NCBI GenBank assembly: GCA_022605405.1
Contig: JABYQQ010000006.1
Location: 1,488,001 to 1,552,000, forward strand
Source: Earliella scabrosa
Lineage: Eukaryota; Basidiomycota; Agaricomycetes; Polyporales; Polyporaceae
Length of the DNA: 64,000 bases
Reading direction: 5' to 3'
A program made the translations under genes and the position numbers. This document shows positions 44,826 through 54,666 of the stretch, piece by piece (the first letter of the stretch is position 1; every line of letters starts with the position of its first letter). The notes under the pieces were generated by a model. It was not told the DNA's origin and did no database searches. It saw only the letters and a program-made list of their open reading frames with translations.

Positions 44826-46363
44826 TCAGGAGCGAGATGGCTGAACGGTTCTAGGCTCCTCGGGCTTTGCAGAGCGTTCCAGCCGTCGTAGCGCACTCCG
44901 AGCTTCCATGGCACCCGAGCGCAGCCCGATCCGCTTCGCCTGCTCCAAGCTATCCTGGAACGACTTCTTCGCCTCTCCATACTTCCCACCCATCTACAGT
45001 GCCAGTCAGATCCGCTCTCAGCCCTTCATGTGCGGTATATGCGTACCTCTAGCAATGCACCCAAGTTGAACAACACAGCGGCGAGTGTCTGCTCGCAGAG
45101 AGCCATGCCCTCCGCATCATTCGCCGCTCCGCGCATCGTGCGTGTCTTCTCGATGACCTCCTGCGCTTGACGTGCCCACGACTCGGCATAATGTAGATTC
45201 GAAGGAGGCGGACCGCGGACCATGATGTCGGAGAGATTGTTCATGATCTGCGCGGCGCGACATCGGTCCTCAACGCTCGCGTCCTTCTTGCCTTTCGCCG
45301 GCTGCATGAGCATGCCGATGGCCTGGAGGTAGAGCGTTGTCGAGTATCTGCAATGTGTCAGAATGCTGCGCATTGAAGTTCATCAAGAGTTGAACAATAG
45401 GGTACGTACTCAGGTTTCCTCTCATTCGCATAGAAACGACCCAACGCCTCTAGTGGGGCTGCGACGTCGACCTTCCGCACCCACCACGGAAGCTCCAACT
45501 CGGCCAACATCCTTCCAATTTCGCCATCTTCAGCGCCCTTCTCCGAGGCGACAACCTGGAGGCCGCCAGCACTCTCGTCCTTGATGACCCGGAGGACCTC
45601 CTCCACCGCGAACGTGAGGAAGTGTTCGGTCTCTTCGGGACCCCGCTGGTACACCTCCGCCATCTCCCCGAGCTTGTGCGCGAGCGCGACAGCGCGCATC
45701 CGCTCACGTCCGGACAACCTCGTCTGCGCTGCCCGGAGCTGCGCGAGGGCCGTGCTGTACGTCTCGTATGCTTCGGAGGGGCGGTTGGAGGATTCGAGCA
45801 CCTCGGCGAGGGAGATAGCAATGCCTGAGAGCTTCAGGTGCGGCTTGGAGGAGAATGCGGCGAGGGGCATTGTTTGTGCTGTTGTCCACGCTCTTCGTGG
45901 CAGACATGTCAGCACCTGAGTGATGGTACAAAGTGGGTGTACAACGTACCGTCGCAGATATCGCTCGCTCAAGTCCAGATCTCCCTGGTGCTTCGCCTTG
46001 ATGCCCGCGCGCAGGTCCCCGCGCACCTCTGGGGGCCACATGGTGAACGTGGTGTAAAACTGGTACCTTCAAAACCCAACACGCGGCGGCGCATACATGC
46101 ACTTCAGCGGACGTACATCTCGAGTGCAGCTAACGGTGGTGGACCCACACGCCGTATGCGGTCGACGCGATCCCGACGCCCATGAGGATGCTGAAGACGG
46201 TCGAAATGCGCGAATGCGACTGGATCCATGACGCCGTCGTCGATGTCGCCAGTGTCCGTCGAGAGACCAGGATGGGATGCGTCGGCACAGTCGTTCGCGT
46301 TCGTAGAGGTACAGGTCTCCTGAGGGATAGGGCTGGTTGTCGAGCGAGACGTTGTGCGAGCAT
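44826..46363 (-). CDS. Mitochondrial inner-membrane TPR protein, Mgr3-like, about 426 aa
   Basis: Five exons: 46363-46145, 46059-45950, 45892-45410, 45347-45047, 44993-44826. The N-terminus is an Arg-rich mitochondrial presequence, followed by one membrane span (VFSILMGVGIASTAYGVW). The rest is helical with TPR-type pairs: GDLDLSERYLRRAW, RPSEAYETYSTALAQLRAAQ, MRAVALAHKLGEMAEVY, ALCEQTLAAVLFNLGALLE, and YGEAKKSFQDSLEQAK. This plan fits the yeast Mgr3 family, which presents substrates to the i-AAA protease Yme1; the assignment is by architecture and is not certain. The first intron is the weak point: no donor/acceptor pair keeps the commonly conserved YQFYTTFT block intact, so the junction given (TGG to TTTTAC) is a best guess. 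Confidence 0.68.
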
Positions 46364-46569
46364 GGTGGATTCGGGGAGAGAGCGAGGCGCGGTCTCGTGC
46401 GTGGATGGGAAGTCTCGTGAAGGCCTAGACGCGCGATGCGCCGCTAGCGCTCTTCCCGATAGCCCTTTCCTAGGATCCACCATCTCGACCCTCGAGCCAC
46501 TTTGGCAAGCCTCGCACACCTGCTCATCACCTAGGCAAGCGAACCAGAGACGCGGACGGTCTACCCAAG
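46364..46569. promoter_or_regulatory. Divergent promoter region, Mgr3-like gene and first DUF7918 gene of the array
   Basis: 206 bp separate the two start codons. No TATA box seen on either strand. Confidence 0.55.
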
Positions 46570-47852
46570 ATGCATCACAAAGGATACGACGTCTGGGTGA
46601 CCTGCGATGGAGAGCAGTTACCGGAATACCAGACCAAGGTGGAGGGAGACCAGGGGAAGAACGTAGCGTGTTATATCCCGAGCGAGAGCGGCAAGGTATG
46701 TCCTCATCTATGTATGCTATTGCATCCGCCGCGCAGCTCTACGGGGACCGCGGTGTTAGCCTCCCCCTATACAATTGCACTCTGAACATCCTATGCAGAA
46801 CTTTGTTATCCACTGGCGAGACGGTGTTGGTCGCGACTGGCTGACCCTTACCTTCAAGCTCGACGGAAGTACTCTCGGGCACAGCAGCCTGTGTGTTGCA
46901 GGCCAGAGTGGAAAACGAGCCGGCGTTCTGACCTCTGCAGATATTGAGCAGCCATTCGAGTTTGCAAATCTCCACACAACCGGTACGGCTCATGTAGTAG
47001 ATTCTCACCATCATCTACTGACGGTTCTCAAGATGACGATTCGTTGTTGACCGGTTTGTCGAACAATAATGAACTGGGCACAATCGAAGTCAGCGTCCGA
47101 AGAGTACGCAGCGAGTACACCCTAGTGCCATACTATCCCGGCGGGTTCAACCCCGTCGGTTCCGTGCACGAGCGTAGCAAGAAAGCAGGTGCCCATAGTG
47201 TTTCGTACGTGCCGCTGACACGCCTTCGCGGGGCTTAGCTCACATATGTATGTCTTAGGCTGGGGAAAGGGACCAAGATCTCTGGCCAACCCTGCCAGTA
47301 TCTCGAGAGGCATGCAGCGGTCGACCCTCTCGAGGGCTATGTTGCTGTGTTTGTATTCCGTTACCGACCCCGGGGTGGGTGCAGCTTTCCGACATACCAC
47401 CCTTTCGCCGATCTGACAGCCGATCAGCTCTGCTGCAAGCCCAGGGGATCATCCCTTCGTCTCCTTCGGCGTCCTATTCCCAGGCGGGCTCGTCGCAGGC
47501 CGTGAAGAAGGAGAAGAAGCGCGTGAATAGCTCAGCAGATGGACCAGCTGCCAAACGGCCGAAGGTCGAGCCCGGCGCGGAGAAGGTGGATCTTGGTGTG
47601 ATTGACATCTCCGACGATGACGAGAATCTGGATGTACTTCAGGTAAGTCATGCAATACATGTCTGCCTACGCACGATGACTGAATAGGCCGGGTAGAGTC
47701 GACTACGACGTCTGCAGAATCAAGTCGACCGAGCGAAGAGGAAGAAGGGCGAGTCCGCAAATGGTGGACGCGTGAAGAAGGAACCCGGAATGTCCGCCAA
47801 TGCCGCCCTCGCAGAGTCGGGAGATGTCATCGACTTGACCCTGGACGATTGA
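46570..47852 (+). CDS. DUF7918 family protein with C-terminal SUMO-type motifs, 315 aa (copy 2, array member 1)
   Basis: Six exons: 46570-46695, 46799-46982, 47033-47204, 47259-47374, 47428-47642, 47718-47852. Domain blocks: YDVWVTCDG, LPEYQTKVEG, CYIPSESGK, FVIHWRDGV, VGSVHERSKKAGAHSV, VFVFRYRPR. The tail begins ALLQAQGIIP, has a basic KKEKKR patch and a VKKE consensus, then GVIDISDDDENLD in exon 5. Exon 6 carries VKKEPG and ends VIDLTLDD (V308-D315). Exon 1 is 126 nt in this and the other three intact copies. Nuclear location is suggested by the Lys/Arg clusters; function is unknown. First of four genes in one orientation (46.5-56.1 kb). Confidence 0.88.
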
Positions 47853-48238
47853 CTTGTGTAGCTCCGAGCTTTCCGACCTCAGGCTTGTTCTCTGGAGGTA
47901 TCTTATACATCGTATTATTCGCCATACTGTACTGTAATTTGGTGGAGTCAGTCCTTTTGTAATACGATATGTTCATGTAGTAGCCTGGGAGCCTCGTCGA
48001 AAAGCAAACCCCACGGCGTACGAGTATGTAACGTTAACGCTGCTAGTGGCCTCCAGTGAGCGTTTACACGTCGCGTGTAGGACGCGTCCCGGCCCGGGGA
48101 TGGCTTGTTTTCCTACCACGATCATCCTTTGTCCACAGAAATCGTATACAGGTTGCTCCCGTTGCTGCCTCATCCACACCACGCCTAGGCTTGCCTGCTT
48201 GTCTCTTTCAAAGCCCAATATCGACCCTTATCTCAGTC
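47853..48238. other. Intergenic spacer within the DUF7918 array
   Basis: 3' flank of array member 1 and promoter of member 2. Nothing else recognised. Confidence 0.5.
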
Positions 48239-49594
48239 ATGCAACTCAAAGGCTACGAGGTGCAAGTCACTTGCGACAACAGGCCTTTGCCCGAGTACAA
48301 TGTCCAGCTGGAAGGAGACGATGGCAAGACCGTCGCGTGCTATATACCCAGCGAGTGTGGCAAGGTACGCTTCCCTTTCCTCTTTGTCCCGACAGCCTCG
48401 TGGCGAAGCCTCCAGATGCTGAGGGTAAGCGGACACATGTAGACGTTTGCTATCGAATGGCGCGATCATGTCAAGCAGACGCACCTCCGCTTCGTGACGA
48501 AGATCGACGGGCGGGATGCTGGTGGCAACCGGTGTCCTCCAGGAGGGAGGGGATACCGGTCGGGTGTCCGCACGAACCCGACCACCCGACAGTCGTTCCA
48601 GTTCGCGAACTTACAGACTACTGGTGCGTGCCCGAACGCCCCTTGCGGCATGAAGTGAGATTGAGCCACTCATTATCACTGTATCTTTGCTCCCGACGCA
48701 CAGACGAGGATGATGCGCTAGGGATGCCTAGCTACGCAAATCTAGGCGAGATCGTGGTGTGCGTGTCCCGCATACGCGCCGAGTGCAGGTCCGTCCCGCA
48801 CTCGTGGGGAAAGTTCAAGCCTATGGGCGCCGTGCACGAGCGGAGCAAGAAGGCGGGTGTGCATTGTGTAGAGTACGTTCCCCTTCCTTCCTCGACTCTA
48901 CTATATGCGAGCCGACATGATTGTTCAGGCTAGGGGAAGCACGGAGAGTGCCTACGAAGCGCATACAGACAATGAGCACGCCGCTGGACCCTCGGGAAGG
49001 AGATGTCGCGAAGTTCATCTTCCGATATAGACCTCTGGGTACGTTGCTCAAGTTCCCAAGTGTGTGGTGCGTCCGGTGCGTTCACGCCTCTAATGATCGC
49101 GTGCAGCGCTCCTGCAAGCCCAGGGCATTGTTCCCCATGAGTCCAAGCCTGTCCCGTCTGACAGAACGATCAAGCGACGCGCGTCTGAGGCTCCTGTCGC
49201 TGGCCCAAGTTCGCAGCGTATCACGTCCAAGCGTTCACGACGATATATGGAAGCCGACGACGAACAGGACGTCAAGCCGAATATCATCGACGCTGACCTC
49301 GACGACCCGGACTCAGGGGAAGATATAGAAGTACTAGAGGTTAGCTTCTCATACTCCGACGTCGAGGGGCTGGATCTGACACGCACTTAGAACAAGCTCA
49401 AGAAGATTCGCCGGCTGCAAGACAAGGTGGAGCGTGTGATCAAACGGCGGAAGAGTGAAGGCGGCTCGCAGCTCTCTGCTACACCTCAACCGACGCAAGT
49501 CTCTGTAAAGCAGGAAGAGGGCGGGGCTTCAAGCTCACGACGACGACACTCAGAGCCGGTCGTGATAGACCTGACGCTGAGTGATTCAGATTGA
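48239..49594 (+). CDS. DUF7918 family protein with C-terminal SUMO-type motifs, 340 aa (copy 3, array member 2)
   Basis: Six exons: 48239-48364, 48443-48623, 48704-48872, 48929-49038, 49107-49339, 49391-49594. Domain blocks: YEVQVTCDNRPLPEYNVQLE, CYIPSECGK, FAIEWRDHV, VHERSKKAGVHCVE, FIFRYRPLG. The tail starts ALLQAQGIVP and contains a bipartite basic stretch (SKRSRR), then a weaker hydrophobic/acidic patch (NIIDADLDDPDSGED) in exon 5. Exon 6 opens with NKLKKIRRLQDKVERVIKRR, likely a short basic coiled coil, then VKQEEG and the terminal VVIDLTLSDSD (to residue 340). It keeps the same exon phases as copies 1, 2 and 4. Confidence 0.88.
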
Positions 49595-51959
49595 CATTGA
49601 TAACAGGGCGCCATGGTGTCGGCGGTGGGCACCGTACGTCTGGTGACCACTGCCGTCTTCGCGCGGCGGTTACTCATCACAAACAGACGATACCTGAACT
49701 AGTGGCACGCGGATAGGTGTATTTTTGAGTGTGCTATGTTATTGCACTATCCTAATATATGCGCGTTGCGCGCACTACCTGTACAGCAGGGATCCGTCCC
49801 ATGACGGTCTGCGCCAGTGACGATGCGATGCCCTCCATGCAACCTTGGCGGAGCATGCGTCGGCTTCTATATATCTTGTGAGAGGGCGTGTGCGAACGGT
49901 TCAACGAGACTGACTCGGTTTTCCTCGCTCCTCTGACCAGTGGCCGTCCGCAGGTCTACGTTGTACCTGAGGTTCGATGTGATGTGAGTACAAGTCGATG
50001 GAATGAGTGCGAGAACCACGTACACTTGGGAGGCATAACCTGTCGGCTTCCGACCATTGGTGGCTCGAGTTGCGCGTCTTGCGCAGCCTCACCTACGCTG
50101 AGTATATGTGTTGGAGATCCCGTCTGTAGGCGAAGTAATGAAGCGGAATCATACTGCGCGGCGAGTTGTCAGTGATCGCGATACACAGTCTGACAATCTC
50201 ATGATGATGGCTCACCGAGAGAACAATGCATGAGCGGGACTCCCGGACAATGATTTGAGAGAGCGGACGTGTTCGGACGCGGCGCGAAAGGGAAGAGGGG
50301 ACCTCTGCTGGGCGGGAGCAGGTGGTACTGATGTCCGAGTCCTGAGCAAGCTCAGTCCTCACTGAAGGAGTAGGAGGATCCAGAGTCGAGGTGGGAGTCG
50401 TGGTGGTCTCGCCGTACGCTGAGGTAGTGCTGAGGGGACGGGGGCGGAGGGGACGGGGAGCACCCGGCTCACTCGTGTGTGGCCACGCCGTCCTTCTTGC
50501 GTGGCCACACCGTCCTTCTTGCATGGCCACACCGTCCTTCTTGCGTAAGAAGGGCTTGTCGGCCGAGTGATAGTCGCAGCTGCGACTCACCACCGTGGGG
50601 GAATCTCATAGGCATGTGCCACATGAGCTGGTCGAGTTTGCCGGTTGTCCTCCCGTCCTCCGTCCGGTATTTGTTCTCCTGCTGGCTCCGCGTTTGCCAT
50701 GCTCACGGGAGGCACGCCGGAAGGGCGGTCCTGACTGCACCACATGAGCTGTGGTTAGAAGCGGGCGCATCGTAGAGGCGGGCTAAGGAGTGTACTCACC
50801 ACATGAGTAGTGTAGTGGTAGCTTATCGGCCTCGCACGAGGAGATTCGAGGGTGTCGGTCATTGGATGACCGACCGACAGAGCATGCAGGAGTTCGAGAT
50901 GTGGACTGAAATGAGATTCGAGCTGAGAGCGAGTGACACGGAGGGAGCTGGGGGTAGGATGCAGTAGTGAGGGGAGGATGGTGGATTGGGGGCCTTACTT
51001 ATATGTTTTCGGGGGCTCCACCGTGAGGACGGACAAACAATGGGCTCCTTCGATGCCGCAAGGGGGCGTTGAAAGCACTGCCCTCGGCTACCAGGTCCGA
51101 CCAACTCCTCCGGTCATAGCGTCGCGCAGGGGCAAGTAAGTCATTGTAAGAGCGTGCATCCGATGAAAAGCGCTGTCCATCTCTGTGTTAGCAAGTTGGT
51201 GAAGGACCTTGAGGGACTATATGCAACTACCGTGACGCACCGTTGGACTCGGATAGACATCGAATGAAATTCGCGGCGCATCCCCACACTCAAAGCGGTC
51301 CGGCGAACTGTCCGGTTTTCCTCAGATTCGGTCCGCTTTTGAAGCCACTACAAGGATGGTTGCCAGCTGGAGTTGCATAAAGTAGGGGTAGTACGGTAAG
51401 CATTGAATTGACTCGAATGTGACGTGGAATGCCGCGAGGAACGCTCCGCATTGTTGGTCTGCTTTGCGAAGAGCAAGACATAGCTGAATAGTCTAGACCC
51501 TCCGCGTTCCAGCCTTACTGTCGATCTCTGGAGCTGCTAGATCTGGAGTCTTCGGAGTGTATAGATCTCAGCAAGTGGCAGGAAGTATTAGATAAGTGCA
51601 TGTCGGATTTAGATCAATGCACCTCATATAATACGTCCGAGAGCCTTGCGTCCAGGCCGCATTCAGCAATTGGAGGCATGCAGCGGAGAAGGGTGGTCCA
51701 TGGGCCATGGCCGCCGACGTTACAAGACAGTTCGAAGGCTTGGTCGGAGTCGCCGGCGCTCCTATTGAACTGTATAGAGATCTCGATTACCAGGAGTCTC
51801 GGGTCGGCTATTCCCGAGGGTCGCTTCCCCATCCAAACGCGCTTCCGACCTCAACTCAAACCTAACAGTGGCACGACGAAGTGTAAGTATACACACCAAG
51901 AAGTCGCCGGGCCTCTCAACAAATATAGAAACAGCACAAATTCAACGTATTAACGCCCC
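49595..51959. other. Long spacer within the DUF7918 array
   Basis: 2.4 kb without a supported gene. It contains the 22-bp tandem repeat at 50479-50544 and a tRNA-like A-box/B-box pair near 50808-50850 that does not fold (see rejected items). A minus-strand frame at 50093-50593 spans the tandem repeat but has no signature. Confidence 0.5.
50479..50544. repeat. 22-bp tandem repeat, three copies
   Basis: Units at 50479-50500, 50501-50522 and 50523-50544, consensus GTGGCCACACCGTCCTTCTT plus GC; each unit differs from the consensus at one base or fewer. Each contains the palindrome TGGCCA. Confidence 0.85.
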
Positions 51960-53355
51960 ATGCAGCTGCACCAATGCGAAGTTTGGCTCACCTGCGATGG
52001 CCAGCCGTTGTCAGAGTATAGCACGCAGCTAGGAGGTGACGACGAGAAGACGATATCTTGCTTCATTCCCAGCCAAACCGGCAAGGCGAGCTCTCTCCTT
52101 GTCTATTTATTCTATTCCGTACTCATTACCTTGCTGTAGACATTTGCGGTGCATTATGACAATCAACTGGATGACCACGTCCGCTGTAGCCTGCGAATGG
52201 ATGGGTTCTTCCTGGGTTCAAGCGAAGTTCGCTCCGGATCAGAAAGGCGCAAGGACGCATACCGGAGCACTCCCAATACTGAGTCTCCCTTCCAATTTGC
52301 AACACTCGTAACTACAGGTATGGTCATTGTCGCGCTTACGCCACAGTGTCACTATCCTCGAGAAGTCATCCTTCTCACGATGACTACCGTGCAGATGACG
52401 ACGAGGCAACCTTTCTTCAGGATGTGACAAACATTGGAGAAATCCGAGTCACCGTCCATCGTATTCATCGAGTCAAATTGACAAAGCGCGAGATCCAGCA
52501 GCGGGAGAAGAACTTGAAGCGCAACGGCAACCGTCGTGATGTCAACGCTTACAAGGAGTTCCCTGGAACGGGTCCTGTGCACGAAAGCTCGAAGAAGGCT
52601 GGAGCGCATTGCATTACGTATGTTTAACCTTGATCCGTTTCAAAGACGATCGTCCACCCATACAATCCTGCTACAGCTTGGGCGAGGCTCGGCCAGTGAA
52701 GGCATCGAGAAGCACCAAACCTTCGACAACCAAGACCAGAGTCATAAACCCCGCCGAAGGGCCACACGCGGTCTTTGTCTTTCACTACAGACCACTCGGT
52801 AGGTCCCGCTCCCCGATCTTCCGTGCCCGGACCTCTCGCTTACAGTACAAATCGGTGTATGTATGCACTCGTGCGCAGCCCACCTCCAAGCGCAGGGGAT
52901 TGCACCACTACCTCTACGAGAGTCGCACTTCCGTTCTTCAGGTCCATCCGAAGTCATTGAAATCGACTTGAACTCTGACGACGAAGACCCTGCCACCGGC
53001 GGGAGATCGGGACCGAGAAAGCGCGCCCGCATCGCATCCCAAGATGATGCACCCGACGTCAAGCCAGTGAAGCCCACCCGCTCCGATGAGGAAGAGGATG
53101 TTAGCGTGTTGAGGGTGAGTACTACGTAGCGGAATATCTCTCGTTACAAGTTGATATCATGATGTCTGACCCTACTGTGGATCTCTTCTGTAGAGTCAAC
53201 TGCAACAGATCAAAGACAAGCTCAGTCGCATTGAGAAGAACTCAAGGGACCCATCGGGGTCACGCCCGGGAATGGTGAAGGAGGAGCCAGGCGCGTCGGG
53301 GCAGATGAGGTCCGGAGGCGGTGTTATTGATCTGACGCTGAGTGACGAGGACTGA
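51960..53355 (+). CDS. DUF7918 family protein with C-terminal SUMO-type motifs, 348 aa (copy 4, array member 3)
   Basis: Six exons: 51960-52085, 52140-52317, 52395-52617, 52677-52798, 52879-53114, 53194-53355. Domain blocks: CEVWLTCDG, LSEYSTQLGG, CFIPSQTGK, FAVHYDNQ, VHESSKKAGAHCIT, VFVFHYRPLG. Exon 3 is about 50 nt longer than in the sisters through a Lys/Arg/Asn-rich insert (KREIQQREKNLKRNGNRR). The tail starts HLQAQGIAP, with EVIEIDLNSDDED in exon 5 and, in exon 6, SQLQQIKDKLSRIEKN (coiled-coil-like), VKEEPG and terminal VIDLTLSDED (V339-D348). The first intron has a GC donor (AAG|GCGAGC) at 52086, a rare but accepted GC-AG type; no nearby GT donor preserves the frame. Confidence 0.86.
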
Positions 53356-53516
53356 GCACGTCGTACCGACCCATTCTCAACCGCGACTCATAGATTGACC
53401 TTCTTGGACAGGCTAGTAGCCACATATGCATTCATACCATCGTTAACAGTCCTTCCTACTATACGAACGTTGCTAATCGTAATACCAACCTGCAAACAAC
53501 ACTCTCAAGATGCCTG

Positions 53517-54215
53517 CTAGTGCTCGCACATGTTGAACTCCAGTTCGTACATGGTTTCGTTATGCTGCATCACAAACTTTGAACGCTCCTTCATAAGCTC
53601 GGCCCGATCTTCTTCCGCCTGCTCGCGCGAAATGGCGCCTTCCTTCACGTACCCTGCAACCATGTCGAACAGCTCCTGCGGGAGCTGCCCCAGCGCCGGC
53701 GTCCGCTCGAGCTCGTCCACCATCCACTCCTCCTGCGGCGGCGGGACGTCCGTCGTCGACAAGATCCTATGCTCGGGATTGACCAAGAAGAAGCACAAAA
53801 TTTTCCGGTGGCCGGGCTTGGACGGGTCCGCGAGCTCGAACGGATCGACGTGGTGCTGATACGAGTTCGGGAACGCGACGCACTTGTCCTCCTCCGCGAC
53901 GATGTGTCCGAGCTGCTGGCTGAGCGCGTGGTCGCGACCGAACCCGTACGCAACGACGTACCCGCGGTAGTCGTTCTGCTCGTACCGCAGGTCCAGCGGC
54001 GCGTCCGACGTGCCGACGAAGGTGCGGAACGCAAGGCGCGACTCGGAGATGTTCTCGCACGTGTAGTAGTAGAGCCCCGTCGCGACGATCGCCTCGTTTG
54101 CCATGCCCTCGACGTGCCACGAGCCGCCCGGGTAGCGCGGCTTGTCGGGCGTGAGATGGATGTTTGCGAGCTTGACGATGACTTGGGGCGTGCGGTGGTG
54201 GGTTCCTCCTGTCAT
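53517..54215 (-). pseudogene. 5'-truncated DUF4246 copy (C-terminal half only, 232 codons)
   Basis: An uninterrupted frame that aligns nearly residue for residue with residues about 400-617 of the full gene at 61016-62934, from VIVKLANIHLTPDKP to the same FNMCEH end. Upstream it keeps the promoter block of the full gene and a TATA box, but the rest of the 5' UTR, all of exon 1, the intron and the first part of exon 2 are absent. The first 11 codons correspond to 5' UTR sequence of the full gene (GACAGGAGGAACCC). So an internal deletion fused promoter to C-terminus. The TATA box is only 15 bp before the ATG, so a normal start site would fall inside the frame. The putative catalytic residues of the C-half are all kept, so selection may have lasted for a time. 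Lies between array members 3 and 4, opposite strand. Confidence 0.75.
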
Positions 54216-54230
54216 CTTGGCGCGCCAGTA

Positions 54231-54385
54231 CTTATACAGTACTGGCCTCAGGCTGATGTGCCACGAGCCCCGACGTCGGATGGTCCGCCTCGATGTTGCT
54301 TGGTGCTTGCGTCCCGTTCCCAGAATACCCGCGCCCCGCCGCCCGACGCTTACCCGATATGGGCATTATATCCGCCACATGACTA
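54231..54385 (-). promoter_or_regulatory. Promoter block shared with the full-length DUF4246 gene
   Basis: Read on the minus strand this region carries GCGTCGGGCGGCGGGG, then an ATCGAGGCGGACC-type word and a GTATAAGTACTG TATA box (54231-54236). The same words in the same order stand upstream of the gene at 61016 (60727-60890). Similarity is high for non-coding DNA, which indicates a recent duplication or conserved regulation. Confidence 0.7.
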
Positions 54386-54666
54386 CCAAGAGTTGTCAGA
54401 GTATGGCTCGCAGCCAGAAGACAGACGTCAAGAAGACGAATGATCTGTGACCCTGTTGCCTCGTAGTGGAGTCAACCACAGCAGACTCGGATGCCAGAAC
54501 GGTCGGCCCGTGAGCCACGTGGCTGTTCCTCTCTGTAGCGCTGAATGGCTCATCTTGAACTTGGCCTCAACTTTCGAGACGCTCGCTACAAGTTCGCGAG
54601 CTCGACTCGGTCGCTGTGATACTCGCTCCGTCGACAACCTTCTAGAGAGGTTGCACGGGTACTGCC

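Noticed and set aside
50805..50870. tRNA-like sequence with an A-box-like TAGTGTAGTGG and a B-box-like GATTCGA
   Set aside because: Tried to fold it: no D-stem, anticodon stem or T-stem pairs correctly, so it is at most a tRNA-derived relic or chance.
51290..51380. Possible short inverted repeat around CAAAGCGGTCCGG / GGTCCGCTTTTG
   Set aside because: Too short and imperfect, with no flanking duplication.
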